Assembly (NCBI RefSeq): GCF_000482865.1
Contig: NZ_AXWW01000049.1
Location: 1 to 64,000, forward strand
Source of the DNA: Actinokineospora inagensis DSM 44258
Lineage (GTDB): Bacteria > Actinomycetota > Actinomycetes > Mycobacteriales > Pseudonocardiaceae
Reading direction: 5' to 3'
DNA: 64,000 bases
Shown: piece after piece, positions 44,176 to 54,441 of the stretch
Layout: every line of letters begins with the position of its first letter
Numbering within the stretch: the first letter of the stretch is position 1
Program-made: the position numbers and the translations under genes
Notes under the pieces: model-generated
Seen by the model: the letters and a program-made list of their open reading frames with translations, nothing else
Told to the model about the DNA's origin: nothing
Databases searched by the model: none

Positions 44176-44325
44176 TCAGTCGTCGAACTGCTCCTCCTGG
44201 TCGTGGGCCTGCTCAAAGGCGCAGCCCGGGGCGCCGACGTCGTGCAGCTCCCGGCGGCCGGGGATGTCCGAGTACACCGGGCACTGGCAGACCCCGGGTG
44301 CGTCCTCGACTTCGAATGTGCTCAC
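44176..44325 (-). CDS. Very small Cys-containing acidic protein (49 residues)
   Basis: A 49-codon ORF from GTG 44325. It reads MSTFEVEDAPGVCQCPVYSD at the start and ends EQAHDQEEQFDD. Three cysteines (residues 13, 15 and 35) and several His/Asp could bind a metal. It is strongly acidic, with G/C-ending codons throughout. The ribosome site (GAAGGCG) is moderate. It lies upstream of the DUF2277 gene on the same strand. The family is not recognised. Confidence 0.55.
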   Translation of the reverse strand: MSTFEVEDAPGVCQCPVYSDIPGRRELHDVGAPGCAFEQAHDQEEQFDD

Positions 44326-44385
44326 GGTTCGCCTTCGGTGGGGCGGGCGATGACCGGGACATGCTAGTGGCTGGTCCCGGGGTGG

Positions 44386-44892
44386 TCAGTCCCGTACCCG
44401 GTATGCGACCTCCGTCTCCCAGGTCGCCGGGTCGGGCTGGGTGGCCGGGTCGGCCAGGTACGACTCGAACCGGCCCGCCCACACGTTGTCGGTGACGTCC
44501 CAGGTGGTGCCGGTGGCCGCCGCCCAGGCGTCGAGGGCGGCGAAGGTCTCGCGGATGCGGTCCGGGTGGCCGTGGTGGATGAGCACGGCGTAGTCGCCCG
44601 CGGGCTTCACACCGGCGGCGACCGGCGGGGCGGCGGTGACGGACGCGTCGACCGGCACCCCGACCTCGACGTCGATCAGGTCGTCGGCGACCGAGTGGTA
44701 CCGGTAGAACAGCGGGCCCGCCGGGGTGGCCGACACCGACGCGAGCCAGCCGTAAACCTCGCCGATGAGCGCGTTGACCCGGCCCCACTCGGACAGCGGG
44801 GCCTGGGTGCGGATGGAGACGTACCGCTGCTCGGGCCGGTACTCGATCTTGGGGTCCACGGGGTCCTCTCGGGTCTGTTCCTCGGCGGTCAC
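44386..44892 (-). CDS. GyrI-like effector-binding-domain protein
   Basis: Stand-alone GyrI/SOUL-like (bacterial transcription activator effector-binding) domain of 168 residues. Features: KIEYRPEQRYVSIRTQAPLSEWG, GPLFYRYH, DVEVGVPVDASV, GDYAVLIHHGHPDRIRETFAALDAW. Such domains bind small hydrophobic ligands. Without a DNA-binding domain it may act as a sequestering protein or hydrolase. GTG 44892 overlaps the stop of the upstream alpha/beta-hydrolase by 4 bp. Confidence 0.85.
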   Translation of the reverse strand: MTAEEQTREDPVDPKIEYRPEQRYVSIRTQAPLSEWGRVNALIGEVYGWLASVSATPAGPLFYRYHSVADDLIDVEVGVPVDASVTAAPPVAAGVKPAGDYAVLIHHGHPDRIRETFAALDAWAAATGTTWDVTDNVWAGRFESYLADPATQPDPATWETEVAYRVRD

Positions 44893-45545
44893 AACAGCGC
44901 CGCCACCAGGGCGTCCGGCTGGGCGAGGGCCGACATGTGCCCACCGGGGATCTCGACCGGCGTGACCCCCAGGCGCTCCTGGGAGATCCGGCGCTGGAAC
45001 TCGATCGGGAACAGCCGGTCACCGACCGCCGCGACCACCCGGGTCGGCACGTCCGGCCACCGGTCCAACGGCCACGGCTTCTCGAACGGAGTACCCGACT
45101 GCCGCAGCGGCTGCTGCCAGAGCTCCTCCGGCACGTCGTGCAGGAAAGTGACGAACGCGTCGAACTCGGCATCCGGGTCACGCCCCTCACGCAGGTCGTT
45201 CGCCCGCTGCGCGGCAGCCTGCCCGCTGGTCTCCCACCACTCCCCCGCCGAGTCCCCGGGAGCGGGCACCATGGCGTTGACCATGATGATCTCGGCCACC
45301 GGCACCCGGGTCGCCACAATCGGCGCAGTGAACCCAGCCATCGACTGAGCCACCAGAACCAGGTCGTCGTGGCCGCGCACAGCATCAACCACCGCGTCGG
45401 CGTACTCGGCGAAACCGGCCGAGTCGTCTTCGCACGGCAGCGCGGGAGTAATCACCTCGTGGCCGTGTTCGCGCAGCTTGGGGGCCACCAGGCACCAGGA
45501 CTCCGGACCGGAAGCAGCACCCGGAATCAACACATACGTGCTCAT
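44889..45545 (-). CDS. Alpha/beta-hydrolase
   Basis: Hydrolase of 218 residues of the methylesterase/salicylate-binding-type group. The N-terminus MSTYVLIPGAASGPESW gives the oxyanion region. The nucleophile elbow is AQSMAGF (G-x-S-x-G replaced by A-Q-S-M-A, near residue 68). The catalytic His lies in PGGHMSALAQPDAL. The substrate is unknown. The ATG at 45545 faces the CRISPR array across 136 bp. It forms an operon with the GyrI-like gene. Confidence 0.86.
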   Translation of the reverse strand: MSTYVLIPGAASGPESWCLVAPKLREHGHEVITPALPCEDDSAGFAEYADAVVDAVRGHDDLVLVAQSMAGFTAPIVATRVPVAEIIMVNAMVPAPGDSAGEWWETSGQAAAQRANDLREGRDPDAEFDAFVTFLHDVPEELWQQPLRQSGTPFEKPWPLDRWPDVPTRVVAAVGDRLFPIEFQRRISQERLGVTPVEIPGGHMSALAQPDALVAALL

Positions 45546-45681
45546 GCCGCGAAGGTAACGCACAGCGGTGACAGAATGATGTCCCGGTGGCGGCCGTCGA
45601 GGGGTATGGAGATCGTGGCGGTGGTCGGTGGAAGTGAATGAGAAATGGGGCCGGGCGTTCCAGAGCCGCAGGTCAAGAAGT
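45546..45681 (+). promoter_or_regulatory. Probable CRISPR leader
   Basis: The 136 bp between the hydrolase start and the first repeat lies at the end opposite the degenerate repeats, so it is the expected leader. It is somewhat less GC-rich (for example GTGAATGAGAAATGGGG near 45633-45649). No clear -10/-35 pair is visible. Confidence 0.5.
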
Positions 45682-46320
45682 GTCGTCCCCGCACACGCGG
45701 GGCTGTTCCCACCACCGACGCGGTGTTCTTGACCGCGACCACGTCGTCCCCGCACACGCGGGGCTGTTCCCCCGGCCAAACCGATCCGCAGGTCCAACAA
45801 CCAGTCGTCCCGCACACGCGGGGCTGTTCCCAGTCGCGCCTTCGCGAGCGTGTCGGCCACCCGGTCGTCCCCGCACACGCGGGGCTGTTCCCGAGCCCGA
45901 TCGGCGCGCCATGCCCGCCCATCGGTCGTCCCCGCACACGCGGGGCTGTTCCCAGACGTACCGCATCGGCTGGGGTGATGGCGTCGTCGTCCCCGCACAC
46001 GCGGGGCTGTTCCCTCTACGAGTTCATCACCGTCATCCGGAAGCTCCGTCGTCCCCGCACACGCGGGGCTGTTCCCGGGTGGCGGATCGCGCCGCACGAG
46101 TACAGGTGGTCGTCCCCGCACACGCGGGGCTGTTCCCAAGTACCTGCGTGACGTGCAGACGCTGGCCATGTCGTCCCCGCACACGCGGGGCTGTTCCCAC
46201 CGAGCGCGCCTCGTGATCGCGGACCCGATCGTCGTCCCCGCACACGCGGGGCTGTTCCGTTGGCCGGTGGCGTAGAGGTCTTCGACGTTCTGTCGTCCCC
46301 GCACACGCGGGGCTGTTCCA
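45682..46320 (+). CRISPR. Type I-E-like CRISPR array, 11 repeats and 10 spacers
   Basis: Repeats of 29 bp start GTCGTCCCCGC and end GCGGGGCTGTTCCC, with the CCCCGC/GCGGGG hairpin of type I-E. They begin at 45682, 45743, 45804, 45864, 45925, 45986, 46048, 46109, 46170, 46231 and 46292. Spacers are 32 bp except the sixth (33 bp). Repeat 3 has lost one C. The last two repeats have a changed final base (G, then A), which puts the trailer on the right and the leader on the left (45546-45681). No cas gene lies in the window. Confidence 0.97.
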
Positions 46321-46400
46321 CGCGCCCAGCGACCAAGGGCCGCTGCCCCACGCACCGGTACGACCACACTCAAGCTGCCCGCATCGACTTCCCCGCTGAG

Positions 46401-46480
46401 TTGTCCACAATGCTCGCCGCCGTCCACAGACCGAGCGTCAACCTGTTTCCCCCGCCCCCACCTCGGTAAACTGGCATCGA
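46401..46480 (+). promoter_or_regulatory. Paired-box promoter module, copy A
   Basis: TTGTCCACA (46401-46409) and CGTCCACA (46421-46428) are two direct boxes 20 bp apart. After exactly 38 nt comes a TAAACT -10 hexamer (46467-46472), then 8 nt and a GGGC start. The same order and spacings occur at 58231-58309, although the 38-nt spacer itself is not conserved. Two helical turns between boxes suggest a dimeric or cooperative activator. Confidence 0.6.
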
Positions 46481-46540
46481 GGGCTGCCCCCGGGAGGGTG
46501 GGGGCCGCCCTGGGGGTGGTGGGGGTGGCTTGTCAAGAGG
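46481..46540 (+). ncRNA. Putative small RNA, copy A
   Basis: From 46481 the sequence GGGCTGCCCCCGGGAGGGTG then GGGGCCGCCCTGGGGGTGG matches the equivalent part of copy B at 58310-58352 and folds easily (TGCCCCC with GGGGGC). It carries no conserved reading frame. It fills the 327-bp gap between the CRISPR trailer and the TPR-like gene, where nothing else is seen. Confidence 0.4.
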
Positions 46541-46647
46541 TGGGGGTGGTTTTCGCTGGATTGGGTGAGGTGGAAGTGGGTGGCTGTCTGAGGGGGTGGG
46601 GGCGCCACTGTGTGCGTGGGGCTGTTACCGCTGGTGGGTGGCGGGGG

Positions 46648-47084
46648 TCAGTCGGCTAGGTCGAGGGCTTTGCGCATGGAGTCGCGGGCTCGGGGGCGGT
46701 CGCCTGCGAGGTCGTAGGCGACGGCTAGGCGGTACCAGGAGCGCCAGTCTTCTGGGGCTGCTTCGGTTTCGGCGCGGAAGCGTTCGAAGAACTCGTCGGC
46801 GGCGGGGCGGTTGACGCGGCCTGAGGGGAGGCGGGGGAGGTCGGAGGTGTCGGGGAGGCCGTCTTCGGCTTGGAGTCGGCGGCCGAGGGTTTGGGTGCGG
46901 ATGCCGAAGCGGAGGGTGGACCAGACGACCCAGGCGCCGACCAGTGGGAGCAGGACGACACCGACGCCGAGGGCGATGGTGAGGGGGGTGGCGGCGCGGA
47001 ACAGGGCGATGGCGCGGTCGCCGAGGATGACGAAATACACCAGCAGGACGGCGGCCAGCGCGAGTGACGTCGTGCGGGCCGACA

Positions 47085-47085
<1 letters not shown>
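46648..47085 (-). CDS. Membrane protein with TPR-like C-terminus
   Basis: Protein of 145 residues. Two N-terminal transmembrane helices (SLALAAVLLVYFVILGDRAIALF and LTIALGVGVVLLPLVGAWVVW) are followed by a soluble helical part. Its last segment, WRSWYRLAVAYDLAGDRPRARDSMRKAL, is one TPR repeat. The ATG overlaps the dapB stop by one base, so it is the last gene of the pnp-pepR-dapB operon. The function is unknown. Confidence 0.8.
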
Positions 47086-49254
<2,169 letters not shown>

Positions 49255-49258
<4 letters not shown>

Positions 49259-51528
49259 TGCGCGGGAGCCGCCTCGACCTCGGCCGAGACCTCGGCACCG
49301 TTGTCCAGGTCAGCCGGGTCCGCCGAGTTCGCGGTGTCGGCCGTGTCTTCTTCGGACACGAGCACCAGGCTGATCTTGCCGCGCTGGTCGATGTCGGCGA
49401 TCTCCACCCGGAGCTTGTCGCCGACCTTCACCACGTCCTCGACCTTGTTGATCCGCTTGCCGTTGCCCAGCTTGGAGATGTGCACCAGGCCGTCCTTGCC
49501 CGGCAGCAGGGACACGAACGCGCCGAAGGCGGCGGTCTTCACGACCGTGCCCAGGAAGCGCTCGCCGACCTTGGGCAACTGCGGGTTGGCGATGGCGTTG
49601 ATCAGGCCGATGGCCGCCTCGGCGGACGGGCCGTCTGCGGCACCGACGTAGATCGTGCCGTCGTCCTCGATCGAGATGTCCGCGCCGGTCTGCTCGGTGA
49701 TCGAGTTGATCATCTTGCCCTTGGGCCCGATCACCTCGCCGATCTTGTCGACCGGGATCTTCACGCTGGTGACCCGCGGCGAGTACGGGCTCATCTCGTC
49801 CGGGCCGTCGATGGCCTCGGCCATGACCTCCAGGATCGTGTAGCGCGCGTCGCGGGCCTGGCTCAGCGCCTGGGCCAGCACCTCGGACGGGATGCCGTCG
49901 AGCTTCGTGTCCAACTGCAGCGCGGTCACGAACTCCTTGGTGCCCGCGACCTTGAAGTCCATGTCGCCGAACGCGTCCTCGGCACCGAGGATGTCGGTCA
50001 GCGCCACGTAGCGGGTCTCGCCGTCGACCTGGTCGGAGACCAGGCCCATCGCGATGCCGGACACCGGCGCCTTGAGCGGCACACCGGCGTTGAGCAGCGA
50101 CATGGTGGACGCGCAGACCGAGCCCATCGAGGTGGAACCGTTGGAGCCCAACGCCTCCGACACCTGGCGGATCGCGTAGGGGAACTCGTCGCGCTTGGGC
50201 AGCACCGGCACCAGCGCCCGCTCGGCGAGCGCGCCGTGGCCGATCTCGCGCCGCTTGGGCGAGCCGACCCGGCCGGTCTCACCGGTGGAGAACGGCGGGA
50301 AGTTGTAGTGGTGCATGTAGCGCTTGTGCGTCTCGGGCGACAGCGAGTCGATCTGCTGCTCGAGGCGCAGCATGTTCAGCGTGGTGACACCCAGGATCTG
50401 GGTCTCGCCGCGCTCGAACAGCGCCGAACCGTGCGCCCGCGGGATCAGCGCGACCTCGGCCGAGAGCGACCGGATGTCGGTCAGGCCGCGGCCGTCGATG
50501 CGGACCTTGTCGCGCAGGATGCGCAGCCGCACCAGCTTCTTGTTCAGCGACCGGAACGCGGCGCCGATCTCCTTCTCCCGGCCGTCGAAGGCGCCGCCCT
50601 CGACCGCGCCGACCTTCTCCACGCACAGCGCCTTGACCTCGTCGATGCGGGACTCGCGCTCCTGCTTGTCGCCGATGGTCAGCGCCGCCGCCAGCTCGTC
50701 GCTCACCGCGGCCTCGACCGCGGCGAAGGCGTCGTCCTGGTACGCCGGGAAGGTGGGGAACTCGCGGGTCTCCTTGGCGGCGACCGCGGCGAGCTGCGCC
50801 TGGGCCTCGCACAGCGCCTTGATGAACGGCTTGGCCGCCTCAAGACCGCCCGCGACGACCTCCTCGGTGGGGGCGCCCGCGCCGTCGGCCACCAGGTCGA
50901 TGACGTTCTCGGTGGCCTCCGCCTCGACCATCATGATCGCGACGTCATCCCCGACGACCCGGCCTGCGACGACCATGTCGAACACGGCCTTCTCCAGCAG
51001 CTCGTGGGTCGGGAAGGCGACCCACTGGCCCTCGATGAGGGCGACCCGCACGCCGCCGATCGGGCCGGAGAACGGCAGCCCGGCCAACTGGGTGGACGCG
51101 GACGCGGCGTTGATGGCGAGCACGTCGTACAGGTCGGCCGGGTTCAGGCTCTGCACCGTGATGACGACCTGGATCTCGTTGCGCAGACCGTCCACGAAGG
51201 ACGGGCGCAGCGGCCGGTCGATCAGCCGGGCGGTGAGGATCGCGTCGGTGGACGGGCGGCCCTCGCGGCGGAAGAACGCGCCGGGGATGCGGCCGACCGC
51301 GTACATCCGCTCCTCGACGTCCACGGTGAGCGGGAAGAAGTCGAACTGGTCCTTCGGCTGCTTGGAGGCCGTGGTGGCCGAGAGCAGCATGGTCTCCTCG
51401 TCGAGGTAGGCCACGACGCTGCCCGCCGCCTGGCGGGCCAGGCGGCCGGTCTCGAAGCGCACGGTGCGCGTGCCGTAGCGGCCGTTGTCGATCACGGCCG
51501 TGGTCTCGTGCACAGCGATGTCTGTCAT
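49255..51528 (-). CDS. pnp: Polynucleotide phosphorylase (guanosine pentaphosphate synthetase)
   Basis: 3'-5' phosphorolytic exoribonuclease of 757 residues; the actinobacterial enzyme is also called GpsI. Two RNase PH domains are followed by KH ([20 protein letters not shown]) and S1 ([30 protein letters not shown]) domains, in the standard order. An acidic tail ends it. I start at ATG 51528 ([19 protein letters not shown]). The 236-bp leader after rpsO contains hairpins where RNase III-type autoregulation may act. Confidence 0.96.
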
Positions 51529-51720
51529 GTAGCGGTTACTCCTCGTTGTCGCCGCGGGGCGCACTGCCCTGGGCACGGGTCCGCGGTAGCGACGAGGCCG
51601 GTCTTCGATCGAAGCCCCCGGAGCCCTCTGGCTCGGCGGGGACCACTACCGAGGACCGGCGACCAGGTCCCGTGGCGCGGCGTGCTGCCCTGCGGTGTTT
51701 CCTTCTCGGTTCGGTTATGG

Positions 51721-51758
51721 ACCCGGGGGGAGCGGCCGCTTGGCCGCTCCCCCCGGGT
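51721..51758 (-). terminator. Perfect 17-bp hairpin after rpsO
   Basis: ACCCGGGGGGAGCGGCC (51721-51737) and GGCCGCTCCCCCCGGGT (51742-51758) pair perfectly around a 4-nt loop, 6 bp after the rpsO stop. This is the rpsO terminator or the rpsO-pnp processing hairpin. No U-run follows, as is common in actinobacteria. Confidence 0.8.
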
Positions 51759-51764
51759 TTCGAG

Positions 51765-52034
51765 CTATCGGCGCAGGCCGAGTCGCTGGATCAGCGACCG
51801 GTAGCGCTCGATGTCCACCTTGGTCAGGTAGTTCAGCAGCCGCCTGCGGCGACCGACCAGCAGCAGCAGACCGCGCCGCGAGTGGTGGTCGTGCTTGTGC
51901 TGCTTGAGGTGCTCGGTGAGGTCCTTGATGCGCTTGGTCAGCAGCGCGATCTGGGCCTCGGGGGATCCGGTGTCCGAGTCGTGCACGCCGTACTCGGTCA
52001 GGATCGACTTCTTCTCCTCGGTGGACAGAGCCAC
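51765..52034 (-). CDS. rpsO: 30S ribosomal protein S15
   Basis: S15 of 89 residues, the standard length. The sequence runs [20 protein letters not shown] then [16 protein letters not shown] and [21 protein letters not shown], all diagnostic. It starts with GTG 52034 after GAGGAG. S15 binds 16S rRNA helices and nucleates the platform. It is placed immediately before pnp, the universal bacterial arrangement. Confidence 0.97.
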   Translation of the reverse strand: MALSTEEKKSILTEYGVHDSDTGSPEAQIALLTKRIKDLTEHLKQHKHDHHSRRGLLLLVGRRRRLLNYLTKVDIERYRSLIQRLGLRR

Positions 52035-52119
52035 TCGTCTACTCCTCGGTGCTGCCTTGTGCCGTGCTGGGAAGTCGGTATCGGCCGCCACGGACCGCAG
52101 CCGTACCCAAAGACCAAGG

Positions 52120-52653
52120 CTAGCACCCTGCCCCGGGGGCGCTCCCGGTGAGCAGCGGCACGCGGCCGAGCGGGGTGTAGGCGCCCTGGTCGCTGGCGTA
52201 GAGCACCAGCGCCTCGGGAACCCACTCCGGCCCCTCGTATCCCCGCAGCGCGGCGGCCAGGTCGGCGCAGTCGCGCGACTGCCCCGCCGGGCGGACGATG
52301 GCACGGGCCACGGTGACGTGGGGGATGTACTCGGGGTGGCCGCCCTCCTCGAAGTCGGCCGCCTCCGCCAGGTTACGCAAGTCCACCGGATCGGGGGTAG
52401 CGATTTTCAGCAGGCACACCGCGGCGAAGGTGCCCGACCCGCGCATCCGCAGCCGGGGCGCCGGGAGCCCACCCACCCGCGAACGCAGCCGGGCGAGCCG
52501 GGGTTCGGGGTCGTCCTCGCGGTAGTAGCCGACGGTGACGTGCCACTGGTGACGAGGGGTCGCGCGCAGACCGCCCGGCAGCGGGGGCAGGTGCGCCGCC
52601 AGGTGGTCGGCGACGTGGTCGGGCAGTGCGAAAGCGGAGAACAGCCGCGTCAC
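52120..52653 (-). CDS. thpR: RNA 2',3'-cyclic phosphodiesterase (ThpR/LigT)
   Basis: 2H-phosphoesterase of 177 residues. The two catalytic H-x-T motifs are seen as WHVTVGY (near residue 38) and PHVTVAR (near residue 117), with the family opening [10 protein letters not shown]. It hydrolyses 2',3'-cyclic phosphates at RNA ends. GTG 52653 overlaps the stop of the upstream regulator gene by 4 bp. Although the family includes RNA ligases, the short form is usually the phosphodiesterase. Confidence 0.9.
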   Translation of the reverse strand: MTRLFSAFALPDHVADHLAAHLPPLPGGLRATPRHQWHVTVGYYREDDPEPRLARLRSRVGGLPAPRLRMRGSGTFAAVCLLKIATPDPVDLRNLAEAADFEEGGHPEYIPHVTVARAIVRPAGQSRDCADLAAALRGYEGPEWVPEALVLYASDQGAYTPLGRVPLLTGSAPGAGC

Positions 52654-53120
52654 GCGCGTTTGCCCGCCCGGCGCAGCAGATCGGCCAAGTCCGGGAAGCG
52701 GTCGTCGAGCAGGCCCGCGGCCTCGGTGAGGTCCTCGGCGGTGGCCAGCCTGCGCAGCGCGAGGATGGCGCTGCGGCCCACGTCGACCGGCAGGTTGTCC
52801 CTGGTCACGGCCGGTTTGGAGGCGCGCACGTCGTCGAGGGCGCGCTGCAGCGCCTCCCGGCGACCGGAGGCGACCTCGGGGGTGAGGATCTTGCGCTCCA
52901 GCATGATCAGCCGGGCCAGCACCGCGGGGTTGCCGATCTTGGCCCGGCGCCCGCTCATCACCTGGCTGAGCATCGGCGCGCTGATGCCGAGCACGTCGGC
53001 GAGGTTGGCCTGGGACACGTCGAAGGCCACGACCAGTCTGCGCACCCGGTCGCCGAGCGGCTCGCCGTACCACTCGCGCTGCAACGCGATGTTGCGTTGG
53101 ACGATCTTGTGGTCCTCCAC
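52650..53120 (-). CDS. Helix-turn-helix DNA-binding protein
   Basis: Regulator of 156 residues with a central XRE-like HTH (LVVAFDVSQANLADVLGISAPMLSQVMSGRRAKIGNPAVLARLIMLE). The start GTG 53120 has GGGGAGAGG upstream; the longer open frame is discarded because its 5' part is not codon-like. The C-terminal 70 residues are helical (DVGRSAILALRRLATAEDLTEAAGLLDD). It is coupled to thpR. The target is unknown. Confidence 0.82.
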   Translation of the reverse strand: MEDHKIVQRNIALQREWYGEPLGDRVRRLVVAFDVSQANLADVLGISAPMLSQVMSGRRAKIGNPAVLARLIMLERKILTPEVASGRREALQRALDDVRASKPAVTRDNLPVDVGRSAILALRRLATAEDLTEAAGLLDDRFPDLADLLRRAGKRA

Positions 53121-53323
53121 CCGCCGCCTCTCCCCTAGCCGACCACCGACCGAGCCGCCGGTGCGCCGGGACCCGGCCGGACTCGCCGGGTGTATCTTGC
53201 CGGCCCGCCCGGGTGTTTCGTGGGCGAACCACCGGGACACCCGGTCGGACCAGTCCCGGTTGGACCGGCGGACGGGTCGGTCACTGGACCGGGTGGCACC
53301 TGTGCGTTGGGCCGAGCGTGCGG

Positions 53324-54289
53324 CTAGGTGGGCCGGTGGTCGGGCTCGGTGGGCCGGTCGAGCAGGTCGCGGGTGCGGGCGACGTCGCGGTGCATCTCCT
53401 CGACGAGCGCCTCGGTGGACGGGAACTTCTCCATCGCGCGCAGCCGCTCGACGAAGTCGATCGCCACCCGCTGCCCGTAGAAGTCCTCGTCGACGTCGAG
53501 CACGAACGCCTCCACCCGGCGCTCGCGGCCGGAGAAGGTCGGGTTGGTGCCGACCGACGTCGCGGCCGTCAGCGGCGGTCGCTTGTGCCCGTTGAGCAGG
53601 GTGAACTTGCACGCGTAGACGCCGTCGGCCGGGACGGCGGCGAACCGCGGGGTGGACAGGTTCGCGGTGGGGAACCCGAGTTCGTGGCCGCGCCCGTCGC
53701 CGCGCACGACGATGCCCTCCAGCCGGTGCGGCCTGCCCAACGCGGTGGCGGCGGCGCGGACGTCACCGGCGTCGATGCAGGACCGGATGTAGGTGGAGGA
53801 GAAGGCCAGTTCGCCCGCGGTGACCAGCTTGGCGCCCTCGGTGGTGAAGCCGAACCGGTGGCCCAGCGAGGTGAGCAGCGCGACGTTGCCCGCGGCGCGG
53901 CTGCCGAAGGTGAAGTTCTCGCCGACGACGACGGCGGCCGCGTGCAGGCGCTCGACCAGGACCTCGTGGACGAAGGCGTCCGGGGCCACCTTGGACAGCT
54001 CCTGGGTGAACGGCAGCACGCAGAACACGTCCACACCCAGCTCCTCGACCAACTCCGCCTTGCGGCGCAGGGTGGTCAACTGGGCGGGGTGGCTGCCGGG
54101 GCGGACGACCTCGGCGGGGTGCGGGTCGAAGGTGACCACGACGCTGGGCAGGTCGCGCTCGGTGGCCAGCTCGACGGCCCGGGAGATGAGCTCCTGGTGT
54201 CCGCGGTGGACTCCGTCGAACACGCCGATGGTCGCCACACAGCGACCCCAGCCCCCGGGGAGGTCCGCCAGACCACGCCAACGCTGCAC
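53324..54289 (-). CDS. ribF: Bifunctional riboflavin kinase/FAD synthetase
   Basis: Makes FMN and FAD from riboflavin, 321 residues. The N-terminal nucleotidyltransferase has GVFDGVHRGHQELI, and ELAFSSTYIRSCI marks the ISSTxxR motif. The C-terminal kinase begins GRPHRLEGIVVRGDGRGHELGFPTAN. I set the start at GTG 54289, since the region upstream carries the MFS promoter. The position before rpsO-pnp fits the usual truB-ribF-rpsO order, although truB is here on the other strand. Confidence 0.95.
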   Translation of the reverse strand: MQRWRGLADLPGGWGRCVATIGVFDGVHRGHQELISRAVELATERDLPSVVVTFDPHPAEVVRPGSHPAQLTTLRRKAELVEELGVDVFCVLPFTQELSKVAPDAFVHEVLVERLHAAAVVVGENFTFGSRAAGNVALLTSLGHRFGFTTEGAKLVTAGELAFSSTYIRSCIDAGDVRAAATALGRPHRLEGIVVRGDGRGHELGFPTANLSTPRFAAVPADGVYACKFTLLNGHKRPPLTAATSVGTNPTFSGRERRVEAFVLDVDEDFYGQRVAIDFVERLRAMEKFPSTEALVEEMHRDVARTRDLLDRPTEPDHRPT

Positions 54290-54372
54290 GACTCGAAGCC
54301 TAGTGGCACCGCCCGGGTGGCCACAGCCGACACCGACCGGATGCCGGTCCACGGGGTGTGACCAGCCACACC

Positions 54373-54387
54373 ATTAGCTACGCTAAT
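54373..54387. promoter_or_regulatory. MarR-like palindrome in the ribF/MFS divergent promoter
   Basis: ATTAGCTACGCTAAT has perfect 6-bp arms around TAC. It is AT-rich in a GC-rich setting, and a TAATAAT sequence overlaps its right arm, which could be the -10 of the MFS gene. TTAGC/GCTAA arms are typical of MarR-type sites controlling exporters. No marR gene lies in the window. Confidence 0.55.
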
Positions 54388-54441
54388 AATCGCGAGGTCA
54401 ACTCGTATGGTCCGGGTGGGCGAGTGGGAGAGGAGCGGGCC

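Noticed and set aside
45645-45681. A degenerate extra CRISPR repeat in the leader (GGGGCCGGGCGTTCC)
   Set aside because: It would leave a 20-bp spacer before repeat 1 instead of 32 and matches only the end of the repeat.
45638-46216. Open frames running through the CRISPR array
   Set aside because: They translate the repeat over and over (SPHTRGCS, VPAHAGLF and similar) and are an artefact of repeats in GC-rich DNA.
46401-46540. Interpretation of the TTGTCCACA boxes as a replication origin
   Set aside because: Only two boxes per locus and two separate loci, no AT-rich unwinding region and no dnaA/dnaN genes. A promoter module explains the conserved -10 spacing better.
46481-46540. Assignment of the small-RNA module to the actinobacterial 6C RNA family
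   Set aside because: 6C RNA needs two hairpins with C-rich loops. Here C-runs fall mainly in stems, and only one short CCC loop is possible, so I did not make the call.
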